Part shown: positions 1 to 10,286 of the stretch, piece by piece
Layout of the letters: the number at the start of each line of letters is the position of its first letter
Position numbering within the stretch: position 1 is the first letter of the stretch
Source of the DNA: Lysinibacillus sphaericus
Lineage (GTDB): Bacteria; Bacillota; Bacilli; Bacillales_A; Planococcaceae
Length of the DNA: 64,000 nt
Assembly: GCF_006864135.1 (NCBI RefSeq)
Contig: NZ_SADV01000020.1
Location: 1 to 64,000, forward strand
Direction of reading: 5' to 3'
The notes under the pieces: generated by a model
Databases searched by the model: none
What the model was told of the DNA's origin: nothing
What the model saw: only the letters and a program-made list of their open reading frames with translations
Translations under genes and position numbers: made by a program

Positions 1-73
1 ACACGGAAGTTAAGCTCTTTAGCGCCGATGGTAGTTGGGGGCTTCCCCCTGTGAGAGTAGGACGTCGCTAGGC
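1..73 (+). rRNA. rrf: 5S ribosomal RNA, 3' part (5' end outside the window)
   Basis: The first bases carry the conserved 5S core (ACACGGAAGUUAAGCUC, then the GAUGGUAG and GAGAGUAGGACGUCGC segments) and end near the closing helix strand. About 40 nt of the 5' end lie outside the window. A terminator follows at once, so this is the last gene of an rRNA operon that lies to the left. Confidence 0.95.
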
Positions 74-83
74 ACCTAGAAAA

Positions 84-110
84 GTCGAGGATTTATTCCT
101 CGGCTTTTTT
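84..110 (+). terminator. Intrinsic terminator of the rRNA operon
   Basis: A 7-bp stem GTCGAGG/CCTCGGC (one G-U pair) with a short loop is followed by six T residues, 10 nt after the end of the 5S RNA. Confidence 0.9.
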
Positions 111-513
111 GTTTTATAAAATAAAAGTAAAATGATATACTCATTTTAAAATTTACATAATGAATGATGCTGTATAATGCTTCTAAAAACGAGCAAAGCA
201 GACTGTTTGTGGAATGTAACGGGGGGAAACACATATGTGCCCGTAAAAACAAAAACGACTGATAGAATTAACGAACAGGAGGTTAGAGCGCCATCAAGAG
301 AGATTTTTACAACTTGCTGGAATGTCTAAAAATAGGAAGAGGCAGTCGCTAGAACGTTTCAGGCGCATGTTTCACATTGTATATTGCCTCAACATTTGAT
401 ATATCCATCGCTTATTGTTCAAAGAGTAAAGTCGGACGAGCTTTATTAGCGAATTTTAAATTGAAATTAGATCTATAACACACATCTTGCTTTAATAAGG
501 GAGGAATTAAAAA
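111..513. other. Gene-free stretch between the rRNA operon and a membrane-protein gene
   Basis: No convincing gene is seen. Short open segments around 285-390 read like decayed coding sequence (for example a 25-codon ORF at 314) but match nothing I recognise. A good ribosome binding site, GGGAGG, at about 499 belongs to the next gene. Confidence 0.5.
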
Positions 514-792
514 ATGAGGCGTAACATTTTTTCTACTATATCAATATTTTCCTTAATGATTACATTCTTTATGTTTGGCTATGATTCATCAAAATGGTAT
601 GGTAGTTTTTTTAATTTCCTTTATGATCTAAGTATATTTACGCCATTTATGTTAGGAGGATTGGGAATAATTAGCGCAATTTTGGGTATTAAAGGCGATA
701 TTCGTATAGTTTTAATTGTACTCAATGCTTTTTTAATGTTCCTGTTCCTGGGTGCATATTTAATTGGAATCTACGGATTTCAAAATCCTTAA
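514..792 (+). CDS. Small integral membrane protein, function unknown
   Basis: This 92-residue protein has an ATG preceded by GGGAGG at good spacing. It is almost entirely hydrophobic, with three predicted membrane segments (about residues 6-23, 41-60 and 64-87) separated by short charged turns (DSSKW, KGDIR). I recognise no family. It stands alone between the rRNA operon and a repeat element and has its own terminator directly after the stop, so it is probably a single-gene unit. The aromatic-rich, Cys-free sequence gives no catalytic hint. The start and gene status are fairly safe; the function is open. Confidence 0.7.
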   Translation: MRRNIFSTISIFSLMITFFMFGYDSSKWYGSFFNFLYDLSIFTPFMLGGLGIISAILGIKGDIRIVLIVLNAFLMFLFLGAYLIGIYGFQNP

Positions 793-793
793 T

Positions 794-828
794 AAAGAAC
801 TGCAGTTTATTTTTCTGCAGTTCTTTTA
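794..828 (+). terminator. Intrinsic terminator of the small membrane-protein gene
   Basis: A perfect 12-bp stem AAAGAACTGCAG/CTGCAGTTCTTT with a 9-nt loop runs into a short T tract, 2 nt after the stop codon. Confidence 0.9.
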
Positions 829-879
829 ATTTGTCTTCGATTAGTAACAATAAAAATATAAATCCTTGTTAATAGCTAG

Positions 880-1151
880 TCACCAAAAGTTGAGAATGAT
901 ATTTATTAAGCGGAGAGTGGGCGACTTTTTTTGGAATAGCGTCACAGATGAGATCTTGGAGCGAGCAAGCTGAGGAAAGAAGGCTAAAAATATCACATCC
1001 TATAATAACGCCTTCGTGACCAACATCGTGCCGATGTCGTTATGTTGCAATACGCTTTCGCATAAAAAACATTTGTTGGCACAAGCGGCTCATCGGACGC
1101 CCCTAGGAAAGTGCCTAGTCAGAATGAAAATCAACTTCACGTTTTGGCGAA
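880..1151 (+). repeat. Intergenic repeat, family A (MITE-like), copy 1
   Basis: It starts with TCACCAAAAGTTG and ends with CACGTTTTGGCG, so the ends are imperfect inverted repeats. Inside are the family marks: an AACGCCTTCGTGACCAACATCGTG block, GCTTTCGCA, and a GGCTCATCGGACGCCCC block followed by AATCAAC. The same blocks occur near 12.0 kb, 15.3 kb and, inverted, 51.0 kb. There is no transposase gene inside. With this element the gap 793-1202 is explained. Confidence 0.8.
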
Positions 1152-1256
1152 GAGCATTTTATTAATACATCATACATACTAAAGGAACAAACTAAAGGTA
1201 TAATGGAATTCATACAAGGGAAAACAATTGGAAACAAGATTGAAAGGAAGAAAGAT

Positions 1257-1451
1257 TTGGGAAAAAAACAAATTTGGTATGAAGTAGAAGAAAACGAGTC
1301 AATTGAAGATTGTTTGGCAAGAATGCGTCGAGATGGTTATATGGCAGTGGGAAGAAAAGAAGAACCGATTTTTCACTTAGTCGATGGAGAACCAACGTTT
1401 TTGCGTCAAAAAATACAATTTAAAGCAATGTTATGGCAAGATTCCGAGTAA
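1257..1451 (+). CDS. NETI-motif protein (YebG-like), upstream of purE
   Basis: This small soluble protein carries the family core WYEVEENESIEDCLARMRRD followed by GYMAVGRKEEPIF, a variant of the NETI motif (here NESI). The family has no known biochemical role. In B. subtilis the relative YebG also lies directly before purE, which supports the call. I place the start at TTG 1257 (64 aa) because AAAGGAAG lies 6 nt before it and the family is usually about 60-65 residues. An in-frame ATG at 1203 with a weaker AAAGG would give 82 residues. The gene reads into the purine regulatory region but is probably a separate transcript. Confidence 0.75.
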   Translation: MGKKQIWYEVEENESIEDCLARMRRDGYMAVGRKEEPIFHLVDGEPTFLRQKIQFKAMLWQDSE

Positions 1452-1460
1452 TTCTTTCTT

Positions 1461-1503
1461 AAATCCGAACATTTATAAATGACTAAAATAAAATGTTCGC
1501 ATT
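1461..1503 (+). promoter_or_regulatory. Paired inverted PurBoxes (PurR operator)
   Basis: Box 1 (1461-1473, AAATCCGAACATT) fits the PurBox consensus AWWWCCGAACWWT exactly. Box 2 (1491-1503) is its inverted partner with GTTCG at 1495-1499. They are 17 nt apart, as known for PurR operators in Bacillus. They lie directly upstream of the -35 box of the pur promoter, so PurR should repress the operon when PRPP is low. Confidence 0.85.
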
Positions 1504-1508
1504 TTTGG

Positions 1509-1537
1509 TTGACTACAATGGAATGACTTGTTAAAAT
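1509..1537 (+). promoter_or_regulatory. Sigma-A promoter of the pur operon
   Basis: TTGACT (1509-1514), a 17-bp spacer and TAAAAT (1532-1537) form a near-consensus promoter. Transcription would begin near 1544, so the leader contains the whole purine riboswitch. Confidence 0.8.
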
Positions 1538-1556
1538 ATGAGAAGGAAAAACAAAT

Positions 1557-1631
1557 AAATCCCACATATATGCTAGAGGATTGGCTCTAGTGTCTCTACC
1601 CGGCACCGTAAATGCCGGACTATGCGGGAAA
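1557..1631 (+). ncRNA. Purine riboswitch aptamer (guanine/hypoxanthine type)
   Basis: The leader shows the purine aptamer: outer P1 helix between TCCCACATA (1560-1568) and TATGCGGGA (1621-1629), P2 around GGCTCTAG, the core GTCTCTACC, P3 CCGGCACCGTAAATGCCGG, and GGACTAT. The residue that pairs with the ligand in junction J3/1 is C (1620), which marks the guanine-specific class rather than the adenine class (U). It precedes a strong terminator, so guanine or hypoxanthine should switch transcription off. Confidence 0.93.
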
Positions 1632-1699
1632 GCACTTTTGGCATGTTACGGGAAGGTTTATGTGCAGAAATGTACATTTGCATATTCTTTTCATAATAA

Positions 1700-1760
1700 G
1701 TCCTCAAGTAAACTGCTTTCACGTGTATGGTAGGGAGTAGTTTATTTGAGGATTTTCTTT
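1700..1760 (+). terminator. Riboswitch-controlled terminator in the pur leader
   Basis: TCCTCAAGTAAACTGCTTTC (1701-1720) pairs with GGGAGTAGTTTATTTGAGGA (1733-1752), followed by TTTTCTTT. It is the expression platform of the aptamer just upstream and lies about 80 nt before purE. Confidence 0.9.
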
Positions 1761-1841
1761 GTTATAAAAAGAAAAAGTAAAGAATTGTAGTAGCTATAAA
1801 ATATTTGATCATTTTTCTAACGTTAAAAAGGGGCGACAATC

Positions 1842-2330
1842 ATGAATCCGAAAATCGGTGTCATTATGGGGAGTTCAAGTGACTGGGAAACAATGAAATA
1901 TGCATGTGATATTTTAGATGAATTACAGGTACCGTACGAGAAAAAAGTTGTATCTGCACATCGTACTCCCGATTTAATGTTTGAGTATGCAGAATCAGCA
2001 CGTGAGCGAGGTATTCAAGTAATTATTGCTGGTGCAGGTGGAGCTGCGCATTTACCTGGAATGGTAGCAGCTAAAACAACGTTACCGGTAATCGGTGTAC
2101 CTGTGCAATCACGTGCTCTTAACGGTCTTGATTCTTTATTATCAATCGTTCAAATGCCTGGCGGTGTACCTGTAGCAACAGTAGCGATTGGCAAAGCGGG
2201 AGCGACGAACGCAGGCTTGCTAGCAGCGCAAATTTTATCGACAACAGATGCAGAGCTTGCTAATAAACTAGATGCTAGACGTGAAGTCACGAAGCAACAA
2301 GTATTGGAAAGCACAGGTGACTTAGTGTGA
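1842..2330 (+). CDS. purE: N5-carboxyaminoimidazole ribonucleotide mutase, PurE class I
   Basis: This enzyme moves the carboxyl group of N5-CAIR to C4, giving CAIR in step 6 of purine synthesis. The 162-residue protein has the class I marks: [10 protein letters not shown] near the N terminus (phosphate/ribose binding), SAHRTP with the catalytic His, [11 protein letters not shown], and GVPVQS. Class I fits the presence of PurK next door. The start is ATG after a purine-rich GGGGCGAC site. The stop overlaps the purK GTG (GTGA), so the two are translationally coupled. It is the first gene of the pur operon behind the purine riboswitch. Confidence 0.98.
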   Translation: MNPKIGVIMGSSSDWETMKYACDILDELQVPYEKKVVSAHRTPDLMFEYAESARERGIQVIIAGAGGAAHLPGMVAAKTTLPVIGVPVQSRALNGLDSLLSIVQMPGGVPVATVAIGKAGATNAGLLAAQILSTTDAELANKLDARREVTKQQVLESTGDLV

Positions 2331-3451
2331 CAAAGATAATTTATCCCGGGCAGACGATAGGCATTATCGGAGGAGGTCAGCTTGGCCGTATGATGGCACT
2401 TGCTGCTAAAGAAGCAGGCTTTAAAATCGCCGTTCTTGAACCATCAATGGATTCACCAGGTGGACAGGTTGCGGATGTACTTATTGTAGCCCCGTATGAT
2501 GATGAGTCAGCTTTAGAAGAACTTGCAGAGGTAAGTGACGTTATAACGTATGAATTTGAAAATATCGATTATGAAGGCTTAAAACGTTTAACACAAATGG
2601 CTTACGTCCCACAAGGAGCAGAGCTAGTACGCATCACACAAGACCGTGTGACAGAGAAAGAAGCGATAGTGAACGCGGGTTGTCCAGTAGCCCCTTATTT
2701 GGTTGTAAATACATATGAAGAATTACTAGCCAATATTGATAGGATTAGTTATCCTTGTATAGTCAAAACAGCAAGAGGTGGCTATGATGGCAAGGGACAG
2801 CAGCTTTTAAAATCTACAGAAGACCTACCGTTAGCAAAAGGGCTTTTCTCTCATTCACAATGTATTGTTGAGGGATATGTATCTTTCGTTAAAGAGGTGT
2901 CTGTCATTGTTCAAAGAAACGGGCATGGTGAATCATATTGTCAGCCAGTTGGAGAAAATATTCATGTTCATCAAATTTTACATGAAACGATCGTACCAGC
3001 TCGTATAAAAGAGGAAACATCACTGTCTGCAGAACGAGAAGCCTTGAAAATTGCTGATTATTTAAATTTAGTAGGGACATTAGCTGTAGAAATGTTTGTA
3101 TTAGAAGATGGTGGAATTGTTATAAATGAATTAGCACCAAGACCTCATAATTCAGGTCACTATTCTATAGAAGCATGTAACGTTTCACAGTTCCATCAGC
3201 ATATACGTGCAGTTTGTGGTTGGCCATTATGTAAACCACAACTTTGGGCACCATCTATTATGGTAAATGTTTTAGGGCAGCATGTCATGCCACTTAGTAA
3301 CTCAATTGCTAAATATCCTGAATGGTCTATACATCTTTATGGGAAAGCTGAAGCTAAGGTGAACCGTAAGATGGGCCACGTAACGATTATGACAAAAAAC
3401 TTAGAAGAAACACTACAACAAATCGAGAGTTCTGGCATTTGGTCAGAATAG
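2327..3451 (+). CDS. purK: N5-carboxyaminoimidazole ribonucleotide synthase
   Basis: This ATP-grasp enzyme makes N5-CAIR from AIR, ATP and bicarbonate, feeding PurE. The 374-residue protein opens with an N-terminal preATP-grasp fold ([13 protein letters not shown]). It has the ATP-binding [12 protein letters not shown] segment near residues 147-158 and the metal-binding [18 protein letters not shown] segment near 260-280. The start is GTG, overlapping the purE stop by 3 nt and using a site inside purE. The gene is full length for the family. It is followed 13 nt later by purB. Confidence 0.98.
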   Translation: MTKIIYPGQTIGIIGGGQLGRMMALAAKEAGFKIAVLEPSMDSPGGQVADVLIVAPYDDESALEELAEVSDVITYEFENIDYEGLKRLTQMAYVPQGAELVRITQDRVTEKEAIVNAGCPVAPYLVVNTYEELLANIDRISYPCIVKTARGGYDGKGQQLLKSTEDLPLAKGLFSHSQCIVEGYVSFVKEVSVIVQRNGHGESYCQPVGENIHVHQILHETIVPARIKEETSLSAEREALKIADYLNLVGTLAVEMFVLEDGGIVINELAPRPHNSGHYSIEACNVSQFHQHIRAVCGWPLCKPQLWAPSIMVNVLGQHVMPLSNSIAKYPEWSIHLYGKAEAKVNRKMGHVTIMTKNLEETLQQIESSGIWSE

Positions 3452-3464
3452 AAGGAGAAACGCA

Positions 3465-4760
3465 ATGATCGAACGTTACACAAGACCCGAAATGGGCGCA
3501 ATTTGGACAGAACAAAATAAATATCAAGCTTGGTTAGAAGTTGAAATTTTAGCATGTGAGGCTTGGGCAGAAATTGGAGACATCCCAAAAGAGGATGTAG
3601 CTAAAATTCGTGAAAATGCTTCATTTGATGTTAATCGCATTTTAGAGATTGAGAAAGAAACACGTCATGATGTTGTAGCATTTACTCGTGCCGTTTCTGA
3701 GACACTTGGTGAAGAGCGAAAATGGGTGCACTATGGTTTAACTTCTACGGACGTAGTTGATACAGCCCTTTCTTATATAATTAAACAAGCGAATGATATT
3801 TTACGCAAAGACATCGTGAATTTCATTGATATTATTGCAGCAAAAGCGAAAGAGCATAAGCATACGGTTATGATGGGACGTACACATGGTGTTCATGCTG
3901 AGCCAACAACTTTCGGTTTAAAACTTGGTTTATGGTATGAAGAAATGAAGCGTAACCTAGAACGCTTTGAAGCAGCAGCAAAAGTAATTGAAACAGGAAA
4001 AATGTCTGGAGCAGTTGGAACATATGCCAATATCGATCCTAAAGTTGAGCAATATGTATGCGATAAACTAGGCCTTGCAGCATCACCTATTTCAACTCAA
4101 ACATTACAACGCGATCGTCATGCGCAATATTTAGGTGCGTTGGCATTAATCGCAACATCAATTGAGAAATTTGCAACAGAGATTCGCGGCTTGCAAAAAT
4201 CAGAAACGCGTGAAGTTGAGGAAGCATTTGCAAAAGGTCAAAAAGGCTCGTCGGCAATGCCTCATAAACGTAATCCAATCGGTTCTGAAAACATGGTTGG
4301 TATGTCACGTTTAATGCGTGGCTATATGGTAACAGCTTATGAAAACGTAGCATTATGGCATGAGCGTGATATTTCACATTCATCTGCAGAGCGCGTTATT
4401 TTACCGGATGCAACGATTACACTTAACTATATGTTAAATCGCTTCGGTAACATTGTGAAAAACTTAACAGTATTCCCTGAAAACATGAAACGTAATATGG
4501 GTCGCACTTTTGGTTTAATTTATTCTCAACGTATCTTATTAGCACTAATTGATAAAGGGTTAGTGCGTGAGGAAGCGTATGATACAGTACAACCTTTAGC
4601 GATGCAGGCATGGGACGAGCAAGTTCAGTTCCGTACGTTAGTCGATGCAAGTGAAAAAATTACATCGTATTTAACGAAGGAAGAGCTAGATGATTGCTTC
4701 GACTACAACTACCATTTACAGCATGTAGATATGATTTTTGAACGTCTTGGTCTTAACTAA
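3465..4760 (+). CDS. purB: Adenylosuccinate lyase
   Basis: It acts twice in purine synthesis: it releases fumarate from SAICAR to give AICAR, and from adenylosuccinate to give AMP. At 431 residues it is the normal length. Visible marks are [24 protein letters not shown] with the catalytic His, and the fumarase/lyase signature [12 protein letters not shown] with the catalytic flexible loop. The start ATG has AAGGAG upstream. The stop is followed by a repeat-containing gap of 170 nt before purC, so the operon is slightly loosened here. Confidence 0.98.
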   Translation: MIERYTRPEMGAIWTEQNKYQAWLEVEILACEAWAEIGDIPKEDVAKIRENASFDVNRILEIEKETRHDVVAFTRAVSETLGEERKWVHYGLTSTDVVDTALSYIIKQANDILRKDIVNFIDIIAAKAKEHKHTVMMGRTHGVHAEPTTFGLKLGLWYEEMKRNLERFEAAAKVIETGKMSGAVGTYANIDPKVEQYVCDKLGLAASPISTQTLQRDRHAQYLGALALIATSIEKFATEIRGLQKSETREVEEAFAKGQKGSSAMPHKRNPIGSENMVGMSRLMRGYMVTAYENVALWHERDISHSSAERVILPDATITLNYMLNRFGNIVKNLTVFPENMKRNMGRTFGLIYSQRILLALIDKGLVREEAYDTVQPLAMQAWDEQVQFRTLVDASEKITSYLTKEELDDCFDYNYHLQHVDMIFERLGLN

Positions 4761-4769
4761 CAATCTTCA

Positions 4770-4888
4770 CGCTTTGTTTATCCACGCGAAAGCAAAGCGA
4801 CAGCTACAATACGCCAAGGCGAAATGGATTGAGTAGAGTCACTAGCGGATGTTACAGAATTGAATCGTAAACGTACGATTCAATTCTG
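4770..4888 (+). repeat. Repeat fragment plus long hairpin between purB and purC
   Basis: Positions 4780-4810 carry the GCGAAAGCAAAGCGACAGCTACAAT module shared by several intergenic repeats in the window. A 15-bp perfect stem CAGAATTGAATCGTA/TACGATTCAATTCTG with a 4-nt loop (4855-4888) follows. It has no T tract, so it is not a classical terminator and may affect mRNA stability. Confidence 0.6.
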
Positions 4889-4930
4889 AACAATACGCGT
4901 GTATTTCATAATATCAGGGGGAGTAACGAA

Positions 4931-5641
4931 ATGACTAAAGGTCAACTTTTGTATGAAGGTAAAGCAAAAAAATTGTACTCAACAGAGGAGCCTAATGTGT
5001 TACTCGTTGAATACAAGGATAGTGCAACAGCGTTTAATGGTGAGAAAAAAGAAGAAATTGAAGGCAAAGGCGTATTAAATAATCGCATTACATCTTTAAT
5101 TTTCGAAAAATTACAAGCAAACGGAATTGCGTCACATTTCGTAAAACAATTATCTGATACGCAGCAGCTTGTAAAAAAGGTAGATATTATTCCAATTGAA
5201 GTCGTAGTTCGCAATATAGCGGCAGGTAGCTTAGCGAAACGTCTTGGCATTGAGGAAGGTACACCATTAAAACGCCCAATCGTTGAATTTTATTATAAAG
5301 ACGATGAGCTAGGCGATCCGCTCATTTCAACGGAGCATATTGACGTACTTGATCTTGCAACACCTGAGGAAGTGACAGCCATTTATGATGGTGCACTTGT
5401 AGTGAACAAAGTTTTACAGCCTATTTTTGCAGATGTCAACGTTACACTAATTGACTTTAAATTAGAGTTTGGACGTGACAATGACGGAAATGTACTACTG
5501 GCAGATGAAATATCACCAGATACATGCAGACTTTGGGATGCAACTACAAAGCAAAAGTTAGACAAAGATGTCTTTCGTAGAGACCTTGGTAATTTAACTG
5601 AAGTTTATACTATTATACTTTCTAGACTCGGAGGCAAATAA
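4931..5641 (+). CDS. purC: SAICAR synthetase
   Basis: It joins CAIR and L-aspartate with ATP to form SAICAR. The 236-residue protein shows the conserved [11 protein letters not shown] opening (ATP-site loop), [12 protein letters not shown], the signature [14 protein letters not shown], and [12 protein letters not shown] near the C terminus. The start ATG lies behind AGGGGGAGT. The stop is 2 nt before purS, and the purS ribosome binding site (GGAGG) is inside the purC end, so the genes are coupled. Confidence 0.98.
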   Translation: MTKGQLLYEGKAKKLYSTEEPNVLLVEYKDSATAFNGEKKEEIEGKGVLNNRITSLIFEKLQANGIASHFVKQLSDTQQLVKKVDIIPIEVVVRNIAAGSLAKRLGIEEGTPLKRPIVEFYYKDDELGDPLISTEHIDVLDLATPEEVTAIYDGALVVNKVLQPIFADVNVTLIDFKLEFGRDNDGNVLLADEISPDTCRLWDATTKQKLDKDVFRRDLGNLTEVYTIILSRLGGK

Positions 5642-5643
5642 CA

Positions 5644-5892
5644 ATGAAAAAAGTTAAAATTTACGTGACATTACGTGAGAGCATTCTTGATCCACAAGGT
5701 TCAGCTGTACAAGGTTCTTTAGTGAAAATGGGTTACGCTGAAGTAGAAGATTTACGAATCGGTAAATATCTTGAACTAGCAATTAAAGATACAGAACGAG
5801 ATATTGATACTCTAGTAAAAGAAATGTGTGAAAAGGTTTTAACTAACGTTGTAATCGAAGACTATCGCTACGAAGTCGAGGAGGCTAACTAA
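5644..5892 (+). CDS. purS: Phosphoribosylformylglycinamidine synthase, PurS subunit
   Basis: This small subunit dimerises and bridges PurQ and PurL in the Gram-positive three-part FGAM synthase. The 82-residue protein has the family core [19 protein letters not shown], the [16 protein letters not shown] segment and the [17 protein letters not shown] end. It lies between purC and purQ with gaps of 2 nt on each side. Its presence agrees with the short form of PurL found downstream. Confidence 0.97.
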   Translation: MKKVKIYVTLRESILDPQGSAVQGSLVKMGYAEVEDLRIGKYLELAIKDTERDIDTLVKEMCEKVLTNVVIEDYRYEVEEAN

Positions 5893-5894
5893 TC

Positions 5895-6578
5895 ATGAAA
5901 TTCGCAGTACTCGTTTTCCCTGGGTCAAACTGTGATATCGATATGTATCATGCGATTAAAGACGAGCTAGGTGAAGAAGTAGAATATGTATGGCATACAG
6001 CAACAGATTTAAGTGGCTTTGATGGCATTTTAGTACCAGGAGGCTTCTCATACGGGGATTATCTTCGCTGTGGTGCGATGGCCAACCAATCTAATATTAT
6101 GGCAGAGGTTAAGAAGGCAGCAGATGCTGGTAAGCCGGTATTGGGCGTATGTAATGGCTTCCAAATATTAACTGAAGCAGGCTTATTACCTGGCGCATTA
6201 CTTCGTAACAAAAATTTGAAATTCATGTGCCGTACAATCCAGCTTAAAGTTGAAAACAATAATACATTATTCACAAACCAATATGAGCAAGGTCAAATGA
6301 TCAATATTCCAATCGCTCATGGTGAAGGTAACTATTACTGTGACGAGGAAACTTTACAGCAATTAAAAGATAACAATCAAATCGTGTTTACATATTCAGG
6401 CGAAAATCCAAACGGTTCTTTAGAAGATATCGCAGGGATTACAAACGAGCGCGGCAATGTACTAGGTATGATGCCTCACCCAGAGCGAGCTGTTGATGCA
6501 CTGGTGGGCGGAGCAGATGGTCTGGCAGTATTTAAATCAATTGTGAAGCAGTGGAGGGAAAATCATGTCAACAACTAA
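5895..6578 (+). CDS. purQ: Phosphoribosylformylglycinamidine synthase, glutaminase subunit
   Basis: This class I glutamine amidotransferase supplies ammonia to PurL. At 227 residues it is normal length. The nucleophile elbow is GVCNGFQIL (Cys near residue 86) and the His-Glu pair is in [10 protein letters not shown] near the C terminus. [12 protein letters not shown] forms the oxyanion strand region. The start ATG follows GAGGAGG. Its last 14 nt overlap purL in another frame, so the two subunits are coupled in translation. Confidence 0.98.
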   Translation: MKFAVLVFPGSNCDIDMYHAIKDELGEEVEYVWHTATDLSGFDGILVPGGFSYGDYLRCGAMANQSNIMAEVKKAADAGKPVLGVCNGFQILTEAGLLPGALLRNKNLKFMCRTIQLKVENNNTLFTNQYEQGQMINIPIAHGEGNYYCDEETLQQLKDNNQIVFTYSGENPNGSLEDIAGITNERGNVLGMMPHPERAVDALVGGADGLAVFKSIVKQWRENHVNN

Positions 6579-8799
6579 GTTTGAGCCAACAGCACAGCAA
6601 ATTAAAGAGCAAAAGCTATACGCTGGTATGGGGATGTCAGACGAAGAATTTGCAATGGTAGAAGGTATTTTAGGACGTCTACCAAACTGGACAGAGACAG
6701 GTCTTTTCTCCGTAATGTGGTCTGAGCACTGCTCATACAAAAATTCAAAACCAGTGTTACGTAAATTCCCTACAAAGGGTCCACAAGTTTTACAAGGTCC
6801 AGGTGAAGGTGCTGGTATCGTAGATATTGGCGACGAACAAGCAGTTGTATTTAAAATGGAATCACATAACCATCCATCAGCAATTGAGCCTTATCAAGGT
6901 GCTGCTACAGGAGTTGGTGGTATTATCCGTGACGTTTTCTCAATGGGTGCACGTCCAATTGCGATGCTAAACTCACTACGCTTTGGCGAATTAAAATCAG
7001 CACGTGGTAAATATTTATTTGAAGAAGTAGTTGCTGGTATCGCAGGTTACGGTAACTGTATCGGGATTCCTACAGTCGGTGGCGAAATTCAATTCGATCC
7101 TTGCTATGAAGGCAACCCACTAGTGAATGCAATGTGTGTAGGTTTAATCGACCACAAAGATATTCAACGTGGAATCGCGGCTGGTGTAGGGAATACAGTT
7201 ATGTATGTGGGCGCTAAAACAGGCCGTGACGGTATCCATGGTGCAACATTTGCATCTGAAGAGTTAACAGAAGAATCTGAGAACCAACGTCCAGCAGTTC
7301 AAGTAGGTGATCCATTTATGGAGAAACTTTTACTTGAAGCATGTTTAGAAGTTGTAAAATCTGACGCGCTAGTAGGCATTCAAGATATGGGTGCTGCTGG
7401 TCTTACTTCTTCATCAGCAGAAATGGCTTCTAAGGCTGGCTCTGGTGTAGAAATGAACTTAGACTTAGTACCTCAACGTGAGACAGGCATGACAGCATAT
7501 GAAATGATGCTATCTGAATCTCAGGAGCGTATGCTACTTGTTGTGAAAAAAGGTCGCGAAGATGAAATTAAAGCGATTTTCGATAAATATGACTTAGATG
7601 CTGTGGCAATTGGTCGCGTGACGGATGATAAAATGCTACGCCTATTACATAATGGCGAAGTTGTAGCTGAAGTACCTGCTGATGCACTTGCAGAAGATGC
7701 ACCAGTTTATCATAAACCATCTGCAGAGCCTGCTTACTATGCTGAGTTCCAAGCGATGGAAAACACAGAACCAGTGGTAACAGATTACAAAGAAACATTA
7801 AATGCACTTTTAAAAGCACCAACAGTTGCTTCAAAAGAGTGGGTTTACGATCAATATGATTATCAAGTACGTACATCAACAGTCGTTGCACCAGGTTCTG
7901 ATGCAGCCGTGATCCGCGTTCGCGGTACGAACAAAGGATTAGCGATGACTACTGACTGTAACTCTCGTTATATTTTCCTAGATCCAGAGGTAGGCGGTGC
8001 CATTGCTGTAGCAGAGGCAGCTCGTAATATCGTGGCAACTGGTGGTACACCATTAGCAATTACCGACTGCTTAAACTTTGGTAATCCTGAGAAACCAGAA
8101 ATCTTCTGGCAAATTGACAAATCAGCTGATGGTATTTCAGCGGCTTGTACAGCATTGAATTCACCAGTAATTGGCGGTAACGTCTCTCTTTATAACGAGC
8201 GTTCTGGCGAAGCGGTTTACCCAACACCAACAATAGGTATGGTTGGACTAATTAAAGATTTAGCACATGTGACAACTCAAGAAGTAAAGGTTGCTGGTGA
8301 TGTAGTATTTGTGATCGGCGATACAAAAACTGAGTTCGGTGGTTCGGAGCTTCAAAAACTGTTAAATAATGGGGTTATTTCAGGGAAAGCACCAGCTATT
8401 GACCTACAAATTGAAGCCGCACGTCAAGAAGCATTGCTTAAAGCGATTAAAGCAGGAATCGTACAATCTGCACATGATGTAGCAGAAGGCGGTCTTGCAG
8501 TAGCGCTTGTTGAAACAACATTTGGCGCAAATGGCTTAGGTCTTGATGTAACATTAACAGGCTCTGCTACAACAGCATTATTCAGTGAAACACAATCTCG
8601 TTTTGTTGTAACAGTGAAAGAAGAAAATGTAGCTGCATTTGTAGAAATTGTAAAAGACGCAATGAAAATCGGTGTTGTAACAAACGATGCGCTTGTTAAA
8701 ATCGACGGTGACAACGGTGTGCTTGTAGAAGGTACAGTGGAGGAATTCCGTTCTAATTGGAAAGGAGCAATCCCATGCTTGCTGAACTCAGAGGCTTAA
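6565..8799 (+). CDS. purL: Phosphoribosylformylglycinamidine synthase, PurL subunit (short form)
   Basis: This is the synthetase subunit that turns FGAR into FGAM with ATP and ammonia from PurQ. At 744 residues it is the short, PurS/PurQ-dependent type. It consists of two tandem AIRS-like halves. The first contains [13 protein letters not shown] with the catalytic His and [22 protein letters not shown]. The second contains CNSRY and [14 protein letters not shown]. The start ATG has GTGGAGGGA inside purQ. The C-terminal coding end overlaps the start region of purF. Confidence 0.98.
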   Translation: MSTTKFEPTAQQIKEQKLYAGMGMSDEEFAMVEGILGRLPNWTETGLFSVMWSEHCSYKNSKPVLRKFPTKGPQVLQGPGEGAGIVDIGDEQAVVFKMESHNHPSAIEPYQGAATGVGGIIRDVFSMGARPIAMLNSLRFGELKSARGKYLFEEVVAGIAGYGNCIGIPTVGGEIQFDPCYEGNPLVNAMCVGLIDHKDIQRGIAAGVGNTVMYVGAKTGRDGIHGATFASEELTEESENQRPAVQVGDPFMEKLLLEACLEVVKSDALVGIQDMGAAGLTSSSAEMASKAGSGVEMNLDLVPQRETGMTAYEMMLSESQERMLLVVKKGREDEIKAIFDKYDLDAVAIGRVTDDKMLRLLHNGEVVAEVPADALAEDAPVYHKPSAEPAYYAEFQAMENTEPVVTDYKETLNALLKAPTVASKEWVYDQYDYQVRTSTVVAPGSDAAVIRVRGTNKGLAMTTDCNSRYIFLDPEVGGAIAVAEAARNIVATGGTPLAITDCLNFGNPEKPEIFWQIDKSADGISAACTALNSPVIGGNVSLYNERSGEAVYPTPTIGMVGLIKDLAHVTTQEVKVAGDVVFVIGDTKTEFGGSELQKLLNNGVISGKAPAIDLQIEAARQEALLKAIKAGIVQSAHDVAEGGLAVALVETTFGANGLGLDVTLTGSATTALFSETQSRFVVTVKEENVAAFVEIVKDAMKIGVVTNDALVKIDGDNGVLVEGTVEEFRSNWKGAIPCLLNSEA

Positions 8800-10199
8800 A
8801 CGAAGAATGTGGGGTGTTTGGTATTTGGGGTAACTCAAATCCAGCACACCTTAGTTATTACGGGCTTCATGCTCTTCAACACCGTGGCCAAGAAGGCGCT
8901 GGGATCGTAGTTTCTGACGGTCAGCATCTTCGCGCGGTGAAAGGCGAAGGACTAGTTAATGATGTTTTCAACGAAGAGAAATTAAAGGCAGTGGACGGAA
9001 AAGCAGCAATTGCCCATGTCCGTTATACGACTGCTGGAGGGGGCGGTATTGAAAATGTACAGCCGTTATTATTTCACTCCTCAACTGGTAGCCTTTCAAT
9101 TGCTCATAACGGTAATTTAGTCAATGCCACGCACTTAAAACAGTATTTAGAGCGTCAAGGTAGTATTTTCCATTCCAGCTCCGATACTGAAGTGCTAGCA
9201 CATCTTATTAAGAAAAGCTCGCATTCACCATTCCGTGCGAAGGTGAAAAATGCCCTATCTTTATTAAAGGGCGCGTATTCTGTCTTAATTATGACTAAAG
9301 ATGAAATGCTTGTTGCACGTGATCCACATGGTTTACGTCCATTATCTCTTGGGAAGCTAGGAGATGGCTGGGTTGTAGCTTCTGAAACTTGTGCATTTGA
9401 TTTAATAGGTGCAGAATTTGTTCGATCTGTTGAACCTGGTGAGTTATTAATTATTAACGATGAGGGTGTAAAATCTGATCGTTTTGTAGATATGGATAAA
9501 CGTGCAATGTGCGCGATGGAGTACGTTTATTTAGCACGTCCCGATTCTGATATTGATGGTATTAACGTCCACATGGCGCGTAAACGTATGGGCAAACAGC
9601 TTGCTCGAGAATGTGCACATATTGAAGCGGATGTTGTAACAGGTGTCCCTGATTCAAGTATTTCAGCAGCAATCGGCTTTGCAGAGGAAAGTGGCATTCC
9701 GTATGAGCTAGGTCTTATTAAAAATCGTTATGTAGGTCGTACATTTATCCAGCCAACACAGGAATTACGTGAACGCGGTGTGAAAATGAAGCTTTCTCCT
9801 GTTGTTCAAGTCGTAAAAGATAAACGTGTAGTGATGGTGGACGATTCAATCGTTCGCGGTACAACTTCAAGACGTATTGTAAAAATGTTAAAAGATGCAG
9901 GGGCGGCAGAAGTACATGTTGTCATTTCTTCACCACCGATGACGGATCCTTGCTATTACGGTATTGATACTTCCACACATGAAGAATTGATTGCATCTAG
10001 CCACAATGTAGATGAAATCCGGGATGCTATAGGAGCAGATTCCCTAACATTCCTTTCCGTTGAAGGTATGGTGGAGACGATTGCAAGACCATATGAAGAT
10101 GAAAACCGTGGATTATGCCTAGCGTGCTTTACAGGTAAATATCCTACAGAAATTTTCCCAGATACAATCTTACCACATGAAAAAGAACTATTACGTTAA
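8775..10199 (+). CDS. purF: Amidophosphoribosyltransferase (PurF), pro-enzyme
   Basis: It catalyses the first committed step, PRPP plus glutamine to phosphoribosylamine. The start is ATG 8775 with AAAGGAG at 8761-8767, inside the purL end. It gives 474 residues that begin with an 11-residue propeptide; removal would expose Cys12 of the ECGVFG motif, the N-terminal nucleophile. The PRPP loop is [18 protein letters not shown]. Four Cys residues suited to the Bacillus-type 4Fe-4S cluster are present, including two in GLCLACFTG near the C terminus. A TTG start at 8757 would hide the nucleophile and is rejected. Confidence 0.98.
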   Translation: MLAELRGLNEECGVFGIWGNSNPAHLSYYGLHALQHRGQEGAGIVVSDGQHLRAVKGEGLVNDVFNEEKLKAVDGKAAIAHVRYTTAGGGGIENVQPLLFHSSTGSLSIAHNGNLVNATHLKQYLERQGSIFHSSSDTEVLAHLIKKSSHSPFRAKVKNALSLLKGAYSVLIMTKDEMLVARDPHGLRPLSLGKLGDGWVVASETCAFDLIGAEFVRSVEPGELLIINDEGVKSDRFVDMDKRAMCAMEYVYLARPDSDIDGINVHMARKRMGKQLARECAHIEADVVTGVPDSSISAAIGFAEESGIPYELGLIKNRYVGRTFIQPTQELRERGVKMKLSPVVQVVKDKRVVMVDDSIVRGTTSRRIVKMLKDAGAAEVHVVISSPPMTDPCYYGIDTSTHEELIASSHNVDEIRDAIGADSLTFLSVEGMVETIARPYEDENRGLCLACFTGKYPTEIFPDTILPHEKELLR

Positions 10200-10286
10200 G
10201 AAAAACATCTAAACACGTCTAGCTATAAATGATAAATCTAGATTCAGATGTGCCAAGGCGATTTGGATGATAAGGAGGAACTCTGC

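Noticed and set aside
285-390. Short ORFs between the 5S gene and the first membrane protein
   Set aside because: At most 25 codons with no recognisable family; too little to call a gene or pseudogene.
1210-1606. Minus-strand ORFs across the NETI gene and pur promoter region
   Set aside because: They overlap the NETI gene, PurBoxes and riboswitch and show no likeness to proteins.
4087-4650. Minus-strand ORFs inside purB (and similar ones in purL, purH, pcrA, gatA)
   Set aside because: They lie wholly within well-supported genes, lack ribosome sites and have compositions expected of antisense frames.
8757-8774. purF start at TTG 8757
   Set aside because: It would place the ribosome site inside the gene and lengthen the propeptide; ATG 8775 gives the known MLAE.. 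propeptide and Cys12.
10248-10286. purM start at ATG 10248
   Set aside because: No ribosome site; the GTG at 10287 has AAGGAGG and the family N terminus.
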